From Actinoplanes utahensis (GTDB lineage: Bacteria > Actinomycetota > Actinomycetes > Mycobacteriales > Micromonosporaceae), in assembly GCF_016862455.1 (NCBI RefSeq), contig NZ_BOMZ01000112.1, forward strand, positions 1-64,000: a stretch of DNA of 64,000 nucleotides, written 5' to 3'. Numbering within the stretch: position 1 is the stretch's first letter; every line of letters starts with the position of its first letter. Of this stretch, positions 16,869 through 27,178 are shown in pieces. The notes under the pieces were generated by a model. It did not search any database and had not been told where the DNA came from. It saw only the letters and a program-made list of their open reading frames with translations. The position numbers and the translations under genes are program-made.

Positions 16869-17018
16869 TTCGTTGTTCCCGCGTTGGAGCCTGCTGCCGG
16901 CGAACCGGGTGTCAGGGGTGGTCGAGGATCCGGCGTTCGGAGAGGTCGGGAAGGTGCCGGGCCGCGGTGATGTCGTCGTGCAGGACTGTCAGGCCGCCGA
17001 CCGCGCGCACGCGCGGAT

Positions 17019-18065
17019 TCACGGCCGGGGCGACGTGTCGGCGTAGGGGACGCCGTGCTGTGGGGTGGTGCCGTAGGCGTCCAGTGGTGGGCTGGTGAAG
17101 AGGCGGGCCAGGCCGGCCAGCGTGGTGGCGACCGTGATGAGGTCGGCCGGTGGGAAGGGCTGCCCGGTGGCGGGGGCGGTGCGGGCGGTGATCAGGTCGC
17201 GGCCCTCGAGCCACCAGTCGCTCAGATCGTGCTGGAGGGTGTAGGGGAGCACGCCGGCGGCGAGCGCGGCCTCGTGGAACGCGGTGTCCGCGGCCTCCAG
17301 CGTGGCGGCTTCCGCCGACTCGCGGCGGCGGGTGGTGTTCATGAAGCGGGACAGCCGGGCGTGGGTGAGGCGCAGCCGGGGGTAGGCGGCCGGGAGGTGG
17401 ATCACCCAGACGGTACGGCGGACCTGCTCGCGGGCGGCCACGCCGACCGTGCGGCCGTCCTCGGAGAGTTGCATGGTGTCGAAGACGGTGTAGGGCAGGC
17501 CGTCGATCTCGCCGCCCAGCACACCGGCCGGGGCGAGCGCGGCCGCGGTCGGGTAGAGGTCGGTCCAGCGGCCGTCGACGGCCAGCAGGTCGCTGTCGCG
17601 GTAGTGCAGGCCGTGGGCGGTCGCGTAGTCGCGGCGGGGGGCGAGCAGCGCCAGCCGCTGCCGGTTCAGGAAGCGCCGGTACAGGACGAGGGCGGCCACG
17701 ACGGCGATCACGAACAGGAGGCAGCCGAACCAGCCGGCGGTGGCCCGGCCGATCGCGCCGGTGTACAGGGCGACGCCCAGCGCGGGGTTGAGGGCGGCGA
17801 ACCGCTGGATGGGGATTCTGTTGACGGTGCTCTCGTCGTGCCATACCCGGCCGCCGGCGGTCGCTGTCGAGTTGAGCGCGCGGGCGAGGAACCAGTAGGC
17901 GAAACCGGACAGGATCAGCGCGGTCCCGGCGCCGACGAGCAGGCCGGTCGTACCGCCGATCAGGGCCGAGCCCGCCGCGCCGCCGACGCCGAGACCCGCC
18001 ACGAAGAGGGCGAAGAGCGCCCCGGTGGCCGCCATTCCGTGACCCTCGTACTCCCTGGAACTCAT
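17019..18065 (-). CDS. Conserved-type membrane protein of unknown function
   Basis: A 348-residue protein with an N-terminal membrane region. A glycine-rich helix pair (ALFALFVAGLGVGGAAGSAL and LLVGAGTALILSGFAYW, about residues 12-62) is followed by a third hydrophobic helix, CLLFVIAVVAALVLYRRF, near 115-132. The C-terminal 200 residues are soluble. The frame is open to 18281, but the MSSREYEGHG start at 18065 has GGGAAAGGG upstream and matches the onset of sensible protein sequence. No family recognised, no partner on the same strand close by. Confidence 0.65.
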   Translation of the reverse strand: MSSREYEGHGMAATGALFALFVAGLGVGGAAGSALIGGTTGLLVGAGTALILSGFAYWFLARALNSTATAGGRVWHDESTVNRIPIQRFAALNPALGVALYTGAIGRATAGWFGCLLFVIAVVAALVLYRRFLNRQRLALLAPRRDYATAHGLHYRDSDLLAVDGRWTDLYPTAAALAPAGVLGGEIDGLPYTVFDTMQLSEDGRTVGVAAREQVRRTVWVIHLPAAYPRLRLTHARLSRFMNTTRRRESAEAATLEAADTAFHEAALAAGVLPYTLQHDLSDWWLEGRDLITARTAPATGQPFPPADLITVATTLAGLARLFTSPPLDAYGTTPQHGVPYADTSPRP

Positions 18066-18264
18066 CTTCGGCCCTTTCCCCGGCTTGGCGAGGAATCGAT
18101 GGTAGTCATCGGCCGGGCGTGGCTCGTACAACGCAGGTATGGCCTTCGGGGTAAACCTGCGTGGTATCTCAGAGAGCCAGCCGTTGCCGCAGCTCGTCCA
18201 GCCGGCCGCGCTCGACGGTTGCGCAGCCGGGCCAGGTCCCGCCCGATCGGGGAGCGGCCGCCGG

Positions 18265-21200
18265 TCAGGGCGCCACCACATCCTCCGGGAGCAGGGTGGT
18301 CAGCGCCTCCCGGGTGACCGTCGCGCCGCGCAGGCGCAGCGCCTGCCGGCCGGTGGCGAGCTCGAGGATCTGCCGCATGGCGCGGGCGTTGCCGAAACCC
18401 CGGTCCCGGGGCAGACCGGCCAGATGGTCACGCAGCGCGGTCCGGGTCTCCGGGGCGATCGTGTAGTCCTGTTCCTCCGCCATCCTGGTGAAGATCTCCA
18501 GCAGATCGTCGTCGGTGTGCGGGGCGAACGTGATCGGCGGACGGAACCGGCTGGCCAGGCCGGTGTTGGCGGCCAGGAAACGGGACATCTCGTCGGGGTA
18601 TCCGGCGGCCACCACGACCACCTCGTCCCGGTGGTCCTCCATCAGTTTGATCAGCGTCTCGATCGCCTCCCGGCCGAAGTCGGAGCCCGGCCCGTCGTGC
18701 GGGGTCAGGCTGTACGCCTCGTCGATGAACAGGACTCCGCCGCGGGCCTCGCTGAATCGGGCCCGGGTCTTCAGCGCGGTCTGCCCGACGAAACCGGCCA
18801 CCAGATCGGCCTGGCCGACCTCGACGATGGCGCCGTTGGCGAGCACACCCAGCGCGGCGAGCAGACGGCCGTAGAGGCGGGCCACCGACGTCTTCCCGGT
18901 GCCGGGCGGCCCGGTGAAGATCAGGTGCCGGCTCAGCGGCTGGACCGCCATGCCGTGCGCGGCCCGGTGCTGGGCCAGTTCCACCTGGGCGACCAGGGTG
19001 GCCACCTCCTGTTTCGCCTCGGCCAGCCCGACCAGCGCGTCGAGTTCGGCGAGCAGGCGGGACACCTCCTCCTGGTCGACCACGCCGACGCCGACGGCGA
19101 TGCCCGCCGCCCGGCCCGCCGCGGCGACGTCCTCCGGGCGCAGGGCGGTCAGTGACTCACGGTCACGAGCGTCTTCCTTGATCGTACGATCGGCGAGGCT
19201 CTGTCTCATGTCATGGAAGACCTGGCGGGCCGCCCGCGCGTTGGCGAACCCCGGCGTCCGGGCGAGCTGGGACAGCGCCGTGGTCAGCGCCACCGCGGTG
19301 TCGGCGGGCACCGTGTACTCCTCGTCCGCGGCGAACTTCGTCACGATCGCCACCAGCTCCGCCGGTGTGTAGTTCGGGAAGTCGATGGTCGCCCCGAACC
19401 GGCTCCGCAGCCCCGGGTTGCTGTCCATCAGCTTGCGCATCTCGTTCGGATAGCCGGCCGCGATGACCACCGTGTCGTCCCGGTGATCCTCCATCAACTT
19501 CATGATCGTCTCGACGGCGTGCCGGCCGAAGTCGCGGCTGGAGCTGTCGTCGGCGGCCAGCGCGTACGCCTCGTCGATGAACAGCACCCCGCCGCGGGCC
19601 CGCTGGAACGCCGCCCGGCTCAGCTTCTCCGTCTCGCCGATCACCGATCCGACCAGGGTGGACCGGTCCACCTCCTCGACGTGGTTGCGCCGGATCACGC
19701 CGAGCGCCGAGGCGATCGCCGCGTACCGCCGCGCCACCTCGGTCTTGCCCGTCCCCGGCGGGCCCGCGAAGATCAGATGCCGGTGTGTGACGCCGCGTGG
19801 CAGGCCCTGCGCCTCCCGGCGGCGCTGATGCTCGATGAGGTCGGCCAGCCGGCGGATCTCGGTCTTCACGTGGCCCAGCCCGATCATCGCGTCCAGTTCC
19901 GCGAGCGCCACGTCGAGGCTGGTCACCGGCTGGTCCGGGGCGGACGGCCGGCCCGGCCCGGAATCCGGGCCGCCGGGCTCGGGACCGTCGGGCTCCGGCA
20001 GCGGACCGGTGTGCCCGGTGAAGGTCACCCGTGGCGTGCCGCTCAGCACCACGTCGTCACCGTTGCCGGTGGCCGTGCACTCGGTCACCGCCAGGGCGCC
20101 GCAGTCGGTGAAGAACATGCCGGTCGCGCGGTGGCCGGTCGAGGCGACCCGGATCAGGTCGCCGGTGCAGCCCTCGCCGACGACCAGCCCGGACTTGCCG
20201 CCGGTGACGACCGCGCCGGACACCGACAGCCGGGTCTGTTCGGCGACCAGCCCGAGCGGGGTGCCGGAGATCCGGAGGTCGGTGCCGGTGAGCCGGGCGC
20301 CGATCGTCACCAGGCCGATGTCGGCGGCGCCCTCGACGGTGAGGTCGTGCACGGTGACGGCGCCGTCCTGGACACCGACGGCGGTGCGGACGCCGCTGAT
20401 CCGTACCGCCTCCAGGCGCACCTCGGACGCGGAGCCGCCGACGCCGACCGCCGGCAGGCTGGTTCGCAGGTCGGTGACCGTCAGGTGGGAGTAGACGCCG
20501 CCCGCGTCGGCCACCGCCAGGGCCTGCCCGGTGCCGCCGGTGACCGTCACCCGCCGCATGGTGGGCGCCGCGCCGCTCAGCACCGAGATGCCGGTGGCGA
20601 CCCCGGTCAGGCGCAGGTCGTCGAAGTGCGAGGTGGCCCGCTCGCGCAGGTGGATCGCGGTGTCGGAGGCCGAGCGCTCGACCGAGCAGTCCTCGAAGAC
20701 ACCCGCCGCGGCACTCACCATGATCGCCTGGCCGGGCAGGTCGTGCAGCCGGGCCCGGCGGATGGTGGGGCGAGCCCCGCTCTCCACCGCGATCGCCGGC
20801 AGCCGGCTGCCGGTCACGTCCAGGTCCGAGCAGGTGCCGGTGGCGCCGTTGCGCCAATACAGCCCGTTGCCGCGGGAGTCCCGCACGGTGCAGCCGGTCA
20901 CGTCCACCGCGCTGCCGTCGGCCACCACCCCCGAGCCGACCGGGCCGATGACGCACTGGTCCACCAGACCGGCGGCGTCGACCACCTGCACACCGTTCGC
21001 CTCACTGGACCGGATCCCGCACCGGCGCACCGTCACCCGGCCGGCCGAGACGTACACCGCGGTGCCGGCCGCCTGCACCTCGCAGTCCTCCAGGGTCAGG
21101 TCGCCGCCTTCCACCATGATCCCGCCGCTGTTCCGGTCGGTGACGGTGAGTTGCAGGCCGGACACCGCGACCGTGCCGCCGGACACCTGGAGGACCGGTC

Positions 21201-21396
21201 CCTGCCCGGACGACCAGCGCACCGTGCCGCTGCCCCGGGCCGGAACGATCCGCAACGCCGTGAAGATCCGGATGCCCTCGTGGTAGTCGCCGGGCGCGAG
21301 CACGATCGTGGCGCCCGGCGGCGCCGCCGACGCCGCCGACAGGATCGTCTGGTGGTGCCCCGCCCATCCCGGCGCGACGTGAATGACGCTGCTCAT
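18265..21396 (-). CDS. Right-handed beta-helix protein fused to two CbxX/CfxQ-type AAA ATPases
   Basis: A 1043-residue three-part protein. Residues 1 to about 450 are a pectate-lyase-like parallel beta-helix built of short repeats (for example GVQVVDAAGLVDQC, NGLYWRNGATGTCSDL). After a Pro/Gly linker come two AAA modules like CbxX/CfxQ and EccA. AAA1 has Walker A GPPGTGKTEVARRY near 543 and GGVLFIDEAYAL; AAA2 has GPPGTGKTSVARLY near 827 and GGVLFIDEAYSL. Both keep asparagine/arginine sensor segments (AAGYPNEM, SRFGATIDF; AAGYPDEM, SRFRPPITF). The ATG at 21396 has GGGGAG 7 bp upstream. No signal peptide, so the helix is probably cytoplasmic and may bind a client for the unfoldase. No ESX genes are nearby. 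Confidence 0.85.
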   Translation of the reverse strand: MSSVIHVAPGWAGHHQTILSAASAAPPGATIVLAPGDYHEGIRIFTALRIVPARGSGTVRWSSGQGPVLQVSGGTVAVSGLQLTVTDRNSGGIMVEGGDLTLEDCEVQAAGTAVYVSAGRVTVRRCGIRSSEANGVQVVDAAGLVDQCVIGPVGSGVVADGSAVDVTGCTVRDSRGNGLYWRNGATGTCSDLDVTGSRLPAIAVESGARPTIRRARLHDLPGQAIMVSAAAGVFEDCSVERSASDTAIHLRERATSHFDDLRLTGVATGISVLSGAAPTMRRVTVTGGTGQALAVADAGGVYSHLTVTDLRTSLPAVGVGGSASEVRLEAVRISGVRTAVGVQDGAVTVHDLTVEGAADIGLVTIGARLTGTDLRISGTPLGLVAEQTRLSVSGAVVTGGKSGLVVGEGCTGDLIRVASTGHRATGMFFTDCGALAVTECTATGNGDDVVLSGTPRVTFTGHTGPLPEPDGPEPGGPDSGPGRPSAPDQPVTSLDVALAELDAMIGLGHVKTEIRRLADLIEHQRRREAQGLPRGVTHRHLIFAGPPGTGKTEVARRYAAIASALGVIRRNHVEEVDRSTLVGSVIGETEKLSRAAFQRARGGVLFIDEAYALAADDSSSRDFGRHAVETIMKLMEDHRDDTVVIAAGYPNEMRKLMDSNPGLRSRFGATIDFPNYTPAELVAIVTKFAADEEYTVPADTAVALTTALSQLARTPGFANARAARQVFHDMRQSLADRTIKEDARDRESLTALRPEDVAAAGRAAGIAVGVGVVDQEEVSRLLAELDALVGLAEAKQEVATLVAQVELAQHRAAHGMAVQPLSRHLIFTGPPGTGKTSVARLYGRLLAALGVLANGAIVEVGQADLVAGFVGQTALKTRARFSEARGGVLFIDEAYSLTPHDGPGSDFGREAIETLIKLMEDHRDEVVVVAAGYPDEMSRFLAANTGLASRFRPPITFAPHTDDDLLEIFTRMAEEQDYTIAPETRTALRDHLAGLPRDRGFGNARAMRQILELATGRQALRLRGATVTREALTTLLPEDVVAP

Positions 21397-21417
21397 GACA
21401 CTGCTCCCCGCGTGCAC

Positions 21418-21746
21418 AGTGGATCCCGCAGCAGCCTATGCGACACCGGCTCGGAGATCGGAACGCGCCGATCGACGGTGGCCGCGGAGGCGGGGTCACG
21501 GGAGGTGCCCGGGGGTGAGGTTCTTTCGGGTGGCCTAAAATTCCCTCCGGTGGGTGGAAGGGAGACCTGTCACACAGATTTGGCTGTTTTTGCAGCTCAA
21601 AGCCCTGCGTAAGGGTGCCCTAAGTACGTTTTGAGGGATTTGGTGACCAGGGTCGCATTGATCTAAACCTAGGTTGAGGTTTTAAAGTCGCTACGTTTGC
21701 CGTCGATCTTGGCTGACGGAACCGAAGCGCGAGTTAGGAAGCGACC
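21418..21746. promoter_or_regulatory. Divergent control region with a 10-bp palindrome
   Basis: This 329-bp spacer separates the divergent beta-helix/AAA and fprA genes and is noticeably less GC-rich than the genes. It contains the perfect palindrome AACCTAGGTT near 21666-21675, a possible operator, and AGGAAG as the fprA ribosome binding site before 21747. No ORF with codon-like composition was seen. Confidence 0.3.
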
Positions 21747-23099
21747 ATGAACCGCCCCCTGCGAGTTGCCGTCATCGGTGCCGGCCCGGCCGGCATCTAC
21801 GCCGCCGACCACCTGATCAAGGCTTCGGAGACGGTCACCGTCGACATCTTCGACAAGCTGCCGACCCCCTACGGACTGATCCGGTACGGCGTGGCGCCCG
21901 ACCACCCCCGGATCAAGGAGATCGTCAACGCGCTGTTCCGGATCCTGGACAACCCGCGGATCCGGTTCATCGGCAACGTCGAGTACGGCAACGACGTCAA
22001 GCCGGAGGAGCTGAACCGCTTCTACGACGCCACGATCATCTCGACCGGCGCCGAGAAGGACCGCTCCCTGGACATCCCCGGCATCGACCTCCAGGGCAGC
22101 TTCGGCGGCGCCGACTTCGCCTCCTGGTTCAACGGCCACCCCGACGTGCCGCGCGACTGGCCGCTCGAGGCCAAGGAGGTCGCCGTCATCGGCGCCGGCA
22201 ACGTGGCCGTCGACGTGGCCCGGATCCTCGCCAAGACCGCCGACGAGCTGCTGGTCACCGAGATCCCGGACAACGTCTACCAGGCGCTGAAGGCCAGCCC
22301 GGTCACCGACGTGCACATGTTCTCCCGCCGCGGCCCTGGCCAGGTCAAGTTCACCCCGCAGGAGCTGCGCGAGCTGGACCACTCGCCGAACGTCGAGGTG
22401 ATCGTCCACCCCGAGGGCATCGAGTTCGACGAGGCCAGCCTCGAGGCGATGCGCCAGACCCGGCACATCAAGATGTGCGTCGACATCCTGCAGAACTGGG
22501 CCGTCCGTGACCCGCGGGACCGCCCGCGCCGCCTGCACCTGTACTTCCTGCAGGCCCCGGTCGAGGTGCTCGGGGAGGACGGCAAGGTCGTCGGCCTGCG
22601 CACCGAGACGCAGGAACTGACCGGCGACGGCTGGGTGCGCGGCACCGGCGAGTTCACCGACTGGAACGTGCAGGCCGTCTACCGAGCCGTCGGCTACCTC
22701 AGCTCGGCGCTGCCCGACCTGCCGTTCGACACCCGGACCGGCACCATCCCGCACGCCGCCGGCCGGGTCATCGACCTCGACGGCGAGCACATCCCCGGCA
22801 TGTACGTGGCCGGCTGGATCAAGCGCGGCCCGGTCGGCCTGATCGGCCACACCAAGGGCTGCTCCGGCGAGACCGTCACCAGCCTCCTGGAGGACGCCGA
22901 CACCCTGCCGGTCGCGCCCGAGCGGGACCCGGCCGCCGTCGTCACCTACCTGGAGCAGCGTGGCCTGCCGGTCACCACCTGGGCCGGCTGGCAGATCCTG
23001 GACGCCTTCGAGATCGCGCTCGGCGAGCCGCACGGCCGCAAGCGGATCAAGGTGGTCGACCGCGACGAGATGACGAAGATCAGCCGCGGCGAGAACTGA
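21747..23099 (+). CDS. fprA: Ferredoxin-NADP+ reductase, adrenodoxin reductase type
   Basis: Transfers electrons between NADPH and ferredoxin, supporting cytochrome P450s and other oxygenases in the cytoplasm. The 450 residues match the FprA family: N-terminal FAD loop VIGAGPAGIYAADHL, followed by PYGLIRYGVAPDHP, then the NADP loop VIGAGNVAVDVARIL near residue 148, and the C-terminal AGWIKRGPVGLIGHTK segment that closes over FAD. It stands alone with its own promoter region and ends at a strong terminator shared with the convergent acyl-CoA dehydrogenase gene. Confidence 0.95.
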   Translation: MNRPLRVAVIGAGPAGIYAADHLIKASETVTVDIFDKLPTPYGLIRYGVAPDHPRIKEIVNALFRILDNPRIRFIGNVEYGNDVKPEELNRFYDATIISTGAEKDRSLDIPGIDLQGSFGGADFASWFNGHPDVPRDWPLEAKEVAVIGAGNVAVDVARILAKTADELLVTEIPDNVYQALKASPVTDVHMFSRRGPGQVKFTPQELRELDHSPNVEVIVHPEGIEFDEASLEAMRQTRHIKMCVDILQNWAVRDPRDRPRRLHLYFLQAPVEVLGEDGKVVGLRTETQELTGDGWVRGTGEFTDWNVQAVYRAVGYLSSALPDLPFDTRTGTIPHAAGRVIDLDGEHIPGMYVAGWIKRGPVGLIGHTKGCSGETVTSLLEDADTLPVAPERDPAAVVTYLEQRGLPVTTWAGWQILDAFEIALGEPHGRKRIKVVDRDEMTKISRGEN

Positions 23100-23105
23100 T
23101 CAGAG

Positions 23106-23139
23106 AAGAGCGGCCGGGGTACGTACCCCGGCCGCTCTT
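23106..23139. terminator. Bidirectional terminator, perfect 34-bp palindrome
   Basis: AAGAGCGGCCGGGGTAC (23106-23122) is followed directly by its exact complement (23123-23139) and then T-rich bases. It serves convergent fprA and the acyl-CoA dehydrogenase, whose stop it touches. Confidence 0.85.
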
Positions 23140-25017
23140 TCATTTCCGGGGTGGAATGCGGCGGCGCACGTCCTCCGCCTCGCTCGGCCCGGCCTGCCAG
23201 GCGGCCACCCACGGGGTGTCCGCGGGCGGGGCGACCACACCGTCCTCCAGGAACGCGTAGCGGCCGCCGAGGACCCGCTTCGCCGCCTTCACGTCCAGGC
23301 TGTCGGTGTTGTCCCACAGGCCGGCGAACAGCGCCTCGGTCCGGATCCGGGCCTGCCGGCAGAACAGGTCGGCCAGCTCCCGGCCCTCCGGACGGTCGTC
23401 GCGCTCGGCCTGCGCGCGCACGCACACCGACGTCATGGCGAACAACTCCGCCCCGATGTCCACGATCCTGCCCAGGAACGCCTGCTTGCGCTCCAGCTTC
23501 CCCTGCCAGCGGGACATCGCGTAGAACGTGGACCGGGCGAGTCTGCGGGACGCGCGTTCCACGTACCGCAGATGAGGCGAAAGGGGGCCGAACTCCCCGT
23601 ACCCCGCGGGATTCTGACCCGGGCCGACCGCGAGCGTGGGCAGCCACCGCGCGTAGAACGCGCTCGCCCGCGCCCCCGCACGGGCCTTGCGGCCGAGACC
23701 CGCCTCCGGATCGATGATGTCGCCCGCCACCGACAGGTGCGCGTCCACCGCCTCCCGGGCGATCAGCAGGTGCATGATCTCGGTGGACCCCTCGAAGATC
23801 CGGTTGATCCGCAGGTCGCGCAGGATCTGCTCGGCCTCGGACGGGCGCTCGCCGCGGGCGGCCAGGGAGTCGGCCGTCTCGTAGCCGCGGCCGCCGCGGA
23901 TCTGGACCAGCTCGTCGGCGACCAGCCAGGCGATCTCACTGGCGAACAGCTTCACCAGCGCCGCCTCGATCCGGATGTCGTTGCGGTGGTCGTCGGCGAT
24001 CAGGCAGCAGAGGTCCAGCATGGACTCCATCGCGTACGTGGAGGCGGCGATGAACGCGATCTTCTTGGCCACCGCCTCGTGCTCGCCGACCGGCCGGCCC
24101 CACTGCACCCGTTGCGCCGACCACTCCCGGGCGATCGCCACCGACCGCTTGCCCGCGCCGACGCACATCGCCGGCAGCGACAGCCGGCCGGTGTTCAGTG
24201 TGGTCAGCGCGATCCGCAGGCCCTTGCCGAGGCCGCCGATCACGTTCTCCGCCGGCACGAACACGTCGTGGAACCGGGTCAGACTGTTCTCCAGACCGCG
24301 CAGGCCGACGAAGGCGTTGCGCCGTTCCACGGTGATGCCGGGGGAGTCGCCCTCCACCACGAACGCGGTGATCCCCTTCTCCGGCACCCGGGCCATCACC
24401 ACCAGCAGGGTCGCGACGGTGCCGTTGGTGGCCCACAGCTTCACCCCGTTGAGCCGGTAGCCGCCGTCGACCGGTTCGGCGACGGTGCCCAGCCGGGCCG
24501 GGTCCGAGCCGACGTCCGGCTCGGTGAGCAGGAACGCGGACACCTCACCGGCCGCGAGCCGGGGCAGGAACACCTCCTTCTGTGCGGGCGTGCCGAACAT
24601 CTTCAGCGGCTGCGGCACCCCGATCGACTGGTGCGCCGACAGCAGCGCGCCGAGCGACGCGTTCACCGAGCCGGTCATGGTCAGCGCCTGGCAGTAGTGC
24701 AGGTTCGACAGGCCGAGTCCGCCGTACTCGGTATCGATCTTCATGCCGAAGGCGCCGAGCGCGGCGAGGCCCTGGAAGACCTCGTCCGGGATGCGGGCCT
24801 CCCGCTCGATGCGGGCGCCGTCCACATCGGAGCGCAGGTACGCCTCCAGGCGATCGAGGAATTCCGGACGCGGGCCGGCCGGCGGCCGCGGATGGATCAG
24901 GTCGAGCCGGAACCGGCCCAGGAAGAGTTCCTTGCCGAAGCTGGGCTGGCGCCACTCGGACTCGCGCGCGGCCTCAGCGGTCTGCCGTGCCTGTTTCTCC
25001 GAGACGTTCGTGCTCAT
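23140..25017 (-). CDS. Acyl-CoA dehydrogenase, long (VLCAD/ACAD9-like) type
   Basis: FAD-dependent acyl-CoA dehydrogenase of fatty-acid oxidation. At 625 residues it is longer than typical 380-residue members, with a C-terminal extension as in very-long-chain enzymes. Visible features are FLLTEPDVGSDPARLGT (FAD/substrate loop), LWATNGTVA, RVQWGRPVGEHEAVAKKIAF, and RINRIFEGSTEIMHLLIAREAV near 400-430, where the Glu of FEGSTE fits the catalytic-base region. An ATG at 25017 has AAGGAGG 6 bp upstream; a GTG two codons earlier is less well placed. It has no same-strand partner. Substrate chain length is inferred only from size. Confidence 0.9.
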   Translation of the reverse strand: MSTNVSEKQARQTAEAARESEWRQPSFGKELFLGRFRLDLIHPRPPAGPRPEFLDRLEAYLRSDVDGARIEREARIPDEVFQGLAALGAFGMKIDTEYGGLGLSNLHYCQALTMTGSVNASLGALLSAHQSIGVPQPLKMFGTPAQKEVFLPRLAAGEVSAFLLTEPDVGSDPARLGTVAEPVDGGYRLNGVKLWATNGTVATLLVVMARVPEKGITAFVVEGDSPGITVERRNAFVGLRGLENSLTRFHDVFVPAENVIGGLGKGLRIALTTLNTGRLSLPAMCVGAGKRSVAIAREWSAQRVQWGRPVGEHEAVAKKIAFIAASTYAMESMLDLCCLIADDHRNDIRIEAALVKLFASEIAWLVADELVQIRGGRGYETADSLAARGERPSEAEQILRDLRINRIFEGSTEIMHLLIAREAVDAHLSVAGDIIDPEAGLGRKARAGARASAFYARWLPTLAVGPGQNPAGYGEFGPLSPHLRYVERASRRLARSTFYAMSRWQGKLERKQAFLGRIVDIGAELFAMTSVCVRAQAERDDRPEGRELADLFCRQARIRTEALFAGLWDNTDSLDVKAAKRVLGGRYAFLEDGVVAPPADTPWVAAWQAGPSEAEDVRRRIPPRK

Positions 25018-25146
25018 ACGCACCCTCCTTCTCCGCCACGCTACGCACTTCGGTTACCGTGCGGTAGCGGTCGGTGATGATCGACGTCGGCGGTGTCACG
25101 ACTCGGACTCGGGCGTTGTAAAGGTGATCGTCTAAGAAGACACTAA

Positions 25147-25185
25147 GAACAGGACCGCCGATTCTTCGGTGGTCCTGTTCGTTTT
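25147..25185 (+). terminator. Orphan rho-independent terminator-like hairpin
   Basis: GAACAGGACCGCCGA (25147-25161) pairs with 25166-25180, with one wobble pair and a TTCT loop, followed by GTTTT. No annotated plus-strand gene lies upstream: the nearest upstream gene reads the other way. It could end a short leader or small RNA starting within 25030-25140, or shield the protease promoter. Confidence 0.6.
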
Positions 25186-25275
25186 GGCATGATTTGTAGT
25201 CAGTCGACCGGGAATAGCGTTCCGGAAATCATCAGAAGTCTCATGGCGAATTCCTAGGAATGGCTTCTAGGGTCG

Positions 25276-26151
25276 ATGAATGCTGAGTGTGGCGGTCCTG
25301 CCGTGATGACGGTGCTCCGCCCGGACGGCCCGGACGCCCCGGAGCCCGTTCCGGAGGAGCCGAAGACCCGAGGGAGCACCGCCGGCCTGCGCCGCAAGGT
25401 GCTCATCGGCGCCGTCGTGGCGTGGGCCGTGGCGATCACGGTGCTGGTGGCCGTCCGCGGCGGGGATCCGGCCGCCCCGCCCGCCGCCGCCCCGGCGGCC
25501 TCGCCCTCCGCCTCGCAGGCGCCCCTCACCGTGGCCGAGATCCATCAGGCGCTCACCCCGTCGGTGGTGCTGATCCGGACCACCGGGCACGACGCCGCGA
25601 ACAAACTCGAGGCCGGCACCGGCACCGGCGTGATCGCCAACGCGGACGGCACCGTCCTCACCGCCCTGCACGTCGTCGACGGCGCCGAGACGGTCGATCT
25701 GACCTATGCCGACGGCACGACGTCGGCAGCCGTCGTCGCGAGCCGGAACCCGGCGCAGGACATCGCCACCCTCACCCCGCAGAAACTGCCGGAGACCCTG
25801 ATCCCGGCCGTGCTCGGCGGCGGCGGCGCGGTCGGTGACGACGTGGTGGCGATCGGCAACCCGCTCGGCCTCGCCTTCAGCACCTCCAGCGGCGTCGTCT
25901 CCGGACTGCAGCGCCGGATCGACGGCGACGCCGGCAAACCGGACATCGAGGGCCTGATCCAGTTCGACGCGGCGGTCAACCCCGGCAACTCCGGCGGCCC
26001 GCTGATCAACGACCGCGGGCAGGTGATCGGCATCGTCATCGCGCTCGCCAATCCCAGTGGCGCCGGCACCTTCATCGGCATCGGTTTCGCCGTCCCGATC
26101 GGTTCCGCTCTCGGCGGTGGCGAGGGCGACGGCCAGGCGCCCCCACTCTGA
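25276..26151 (+). CDS. Membrane-anchored S1C trypsin-like serine protease (HtrA/DegP type)
   Basis: A 291-residue protease anchored by one helix (VLIGAVVAWAVAITVLVAV, about residues 41-59), with an Ala/Pro/Ser linker, leaving the catalytic domain outside the cell. The triad is visible: His in VLTALHVVDGAE, Asp in NPAQDIATL, Ser in NPGNSGGPL. There is no C-terminal PDZ domain, unlike classical HtrA. It starts at ATG; a second in-frame Met follows 10 residues on. It is followed after 34 bp by moxR, so it probably belongs to the MoxR-DUF58-VWA operon and may process envelope proteins handled by it. Confidence 0.88.
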   Translation: MNAECGGPAVMTVLRPDGPDAPEPVPEEPKTRGSTAGLRRKVLIGAVVAWAVAITVLVAVRGGDPAAPPAAAPAASPSASQAPLTVAEIHQALTPSVVLIRTTGHDAANKLEAGTGTGVIANADGTVLTALHVVDGAETVDLTYADGTTSAAVVASRNPAQDIATLTPQKLPETLIPAVLGGGGAVGDDVVAIGNPLGLAFSTSSGVVSGLQRRIDGDAGKPDIEGLIQFDAAVNPGNSGGPLINDRGQVIGIVIALANPSGAGTFIGIGFAVPIGSALGGGEGDGQAPPL

Positions 26152-26185
26152 CGCGTTCCTTCTCCGAGCTGAAAGCGACTGACAT

Positions 26186-27178
<993 letters not shown>

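Noticed and set aside
18265..21396. ESX/type VII secretion locus because of the EccA-like ATPase
   Set aside because: No EccB, EccC, EccD, EccE or WXG100 pair lies next to it.
19213..21612. 799-codon plus-strand open frame opposite the beta-helix/AAA gene
   Set aside because: Low-complexity shadow; the AAA motifs are on the minus strand.
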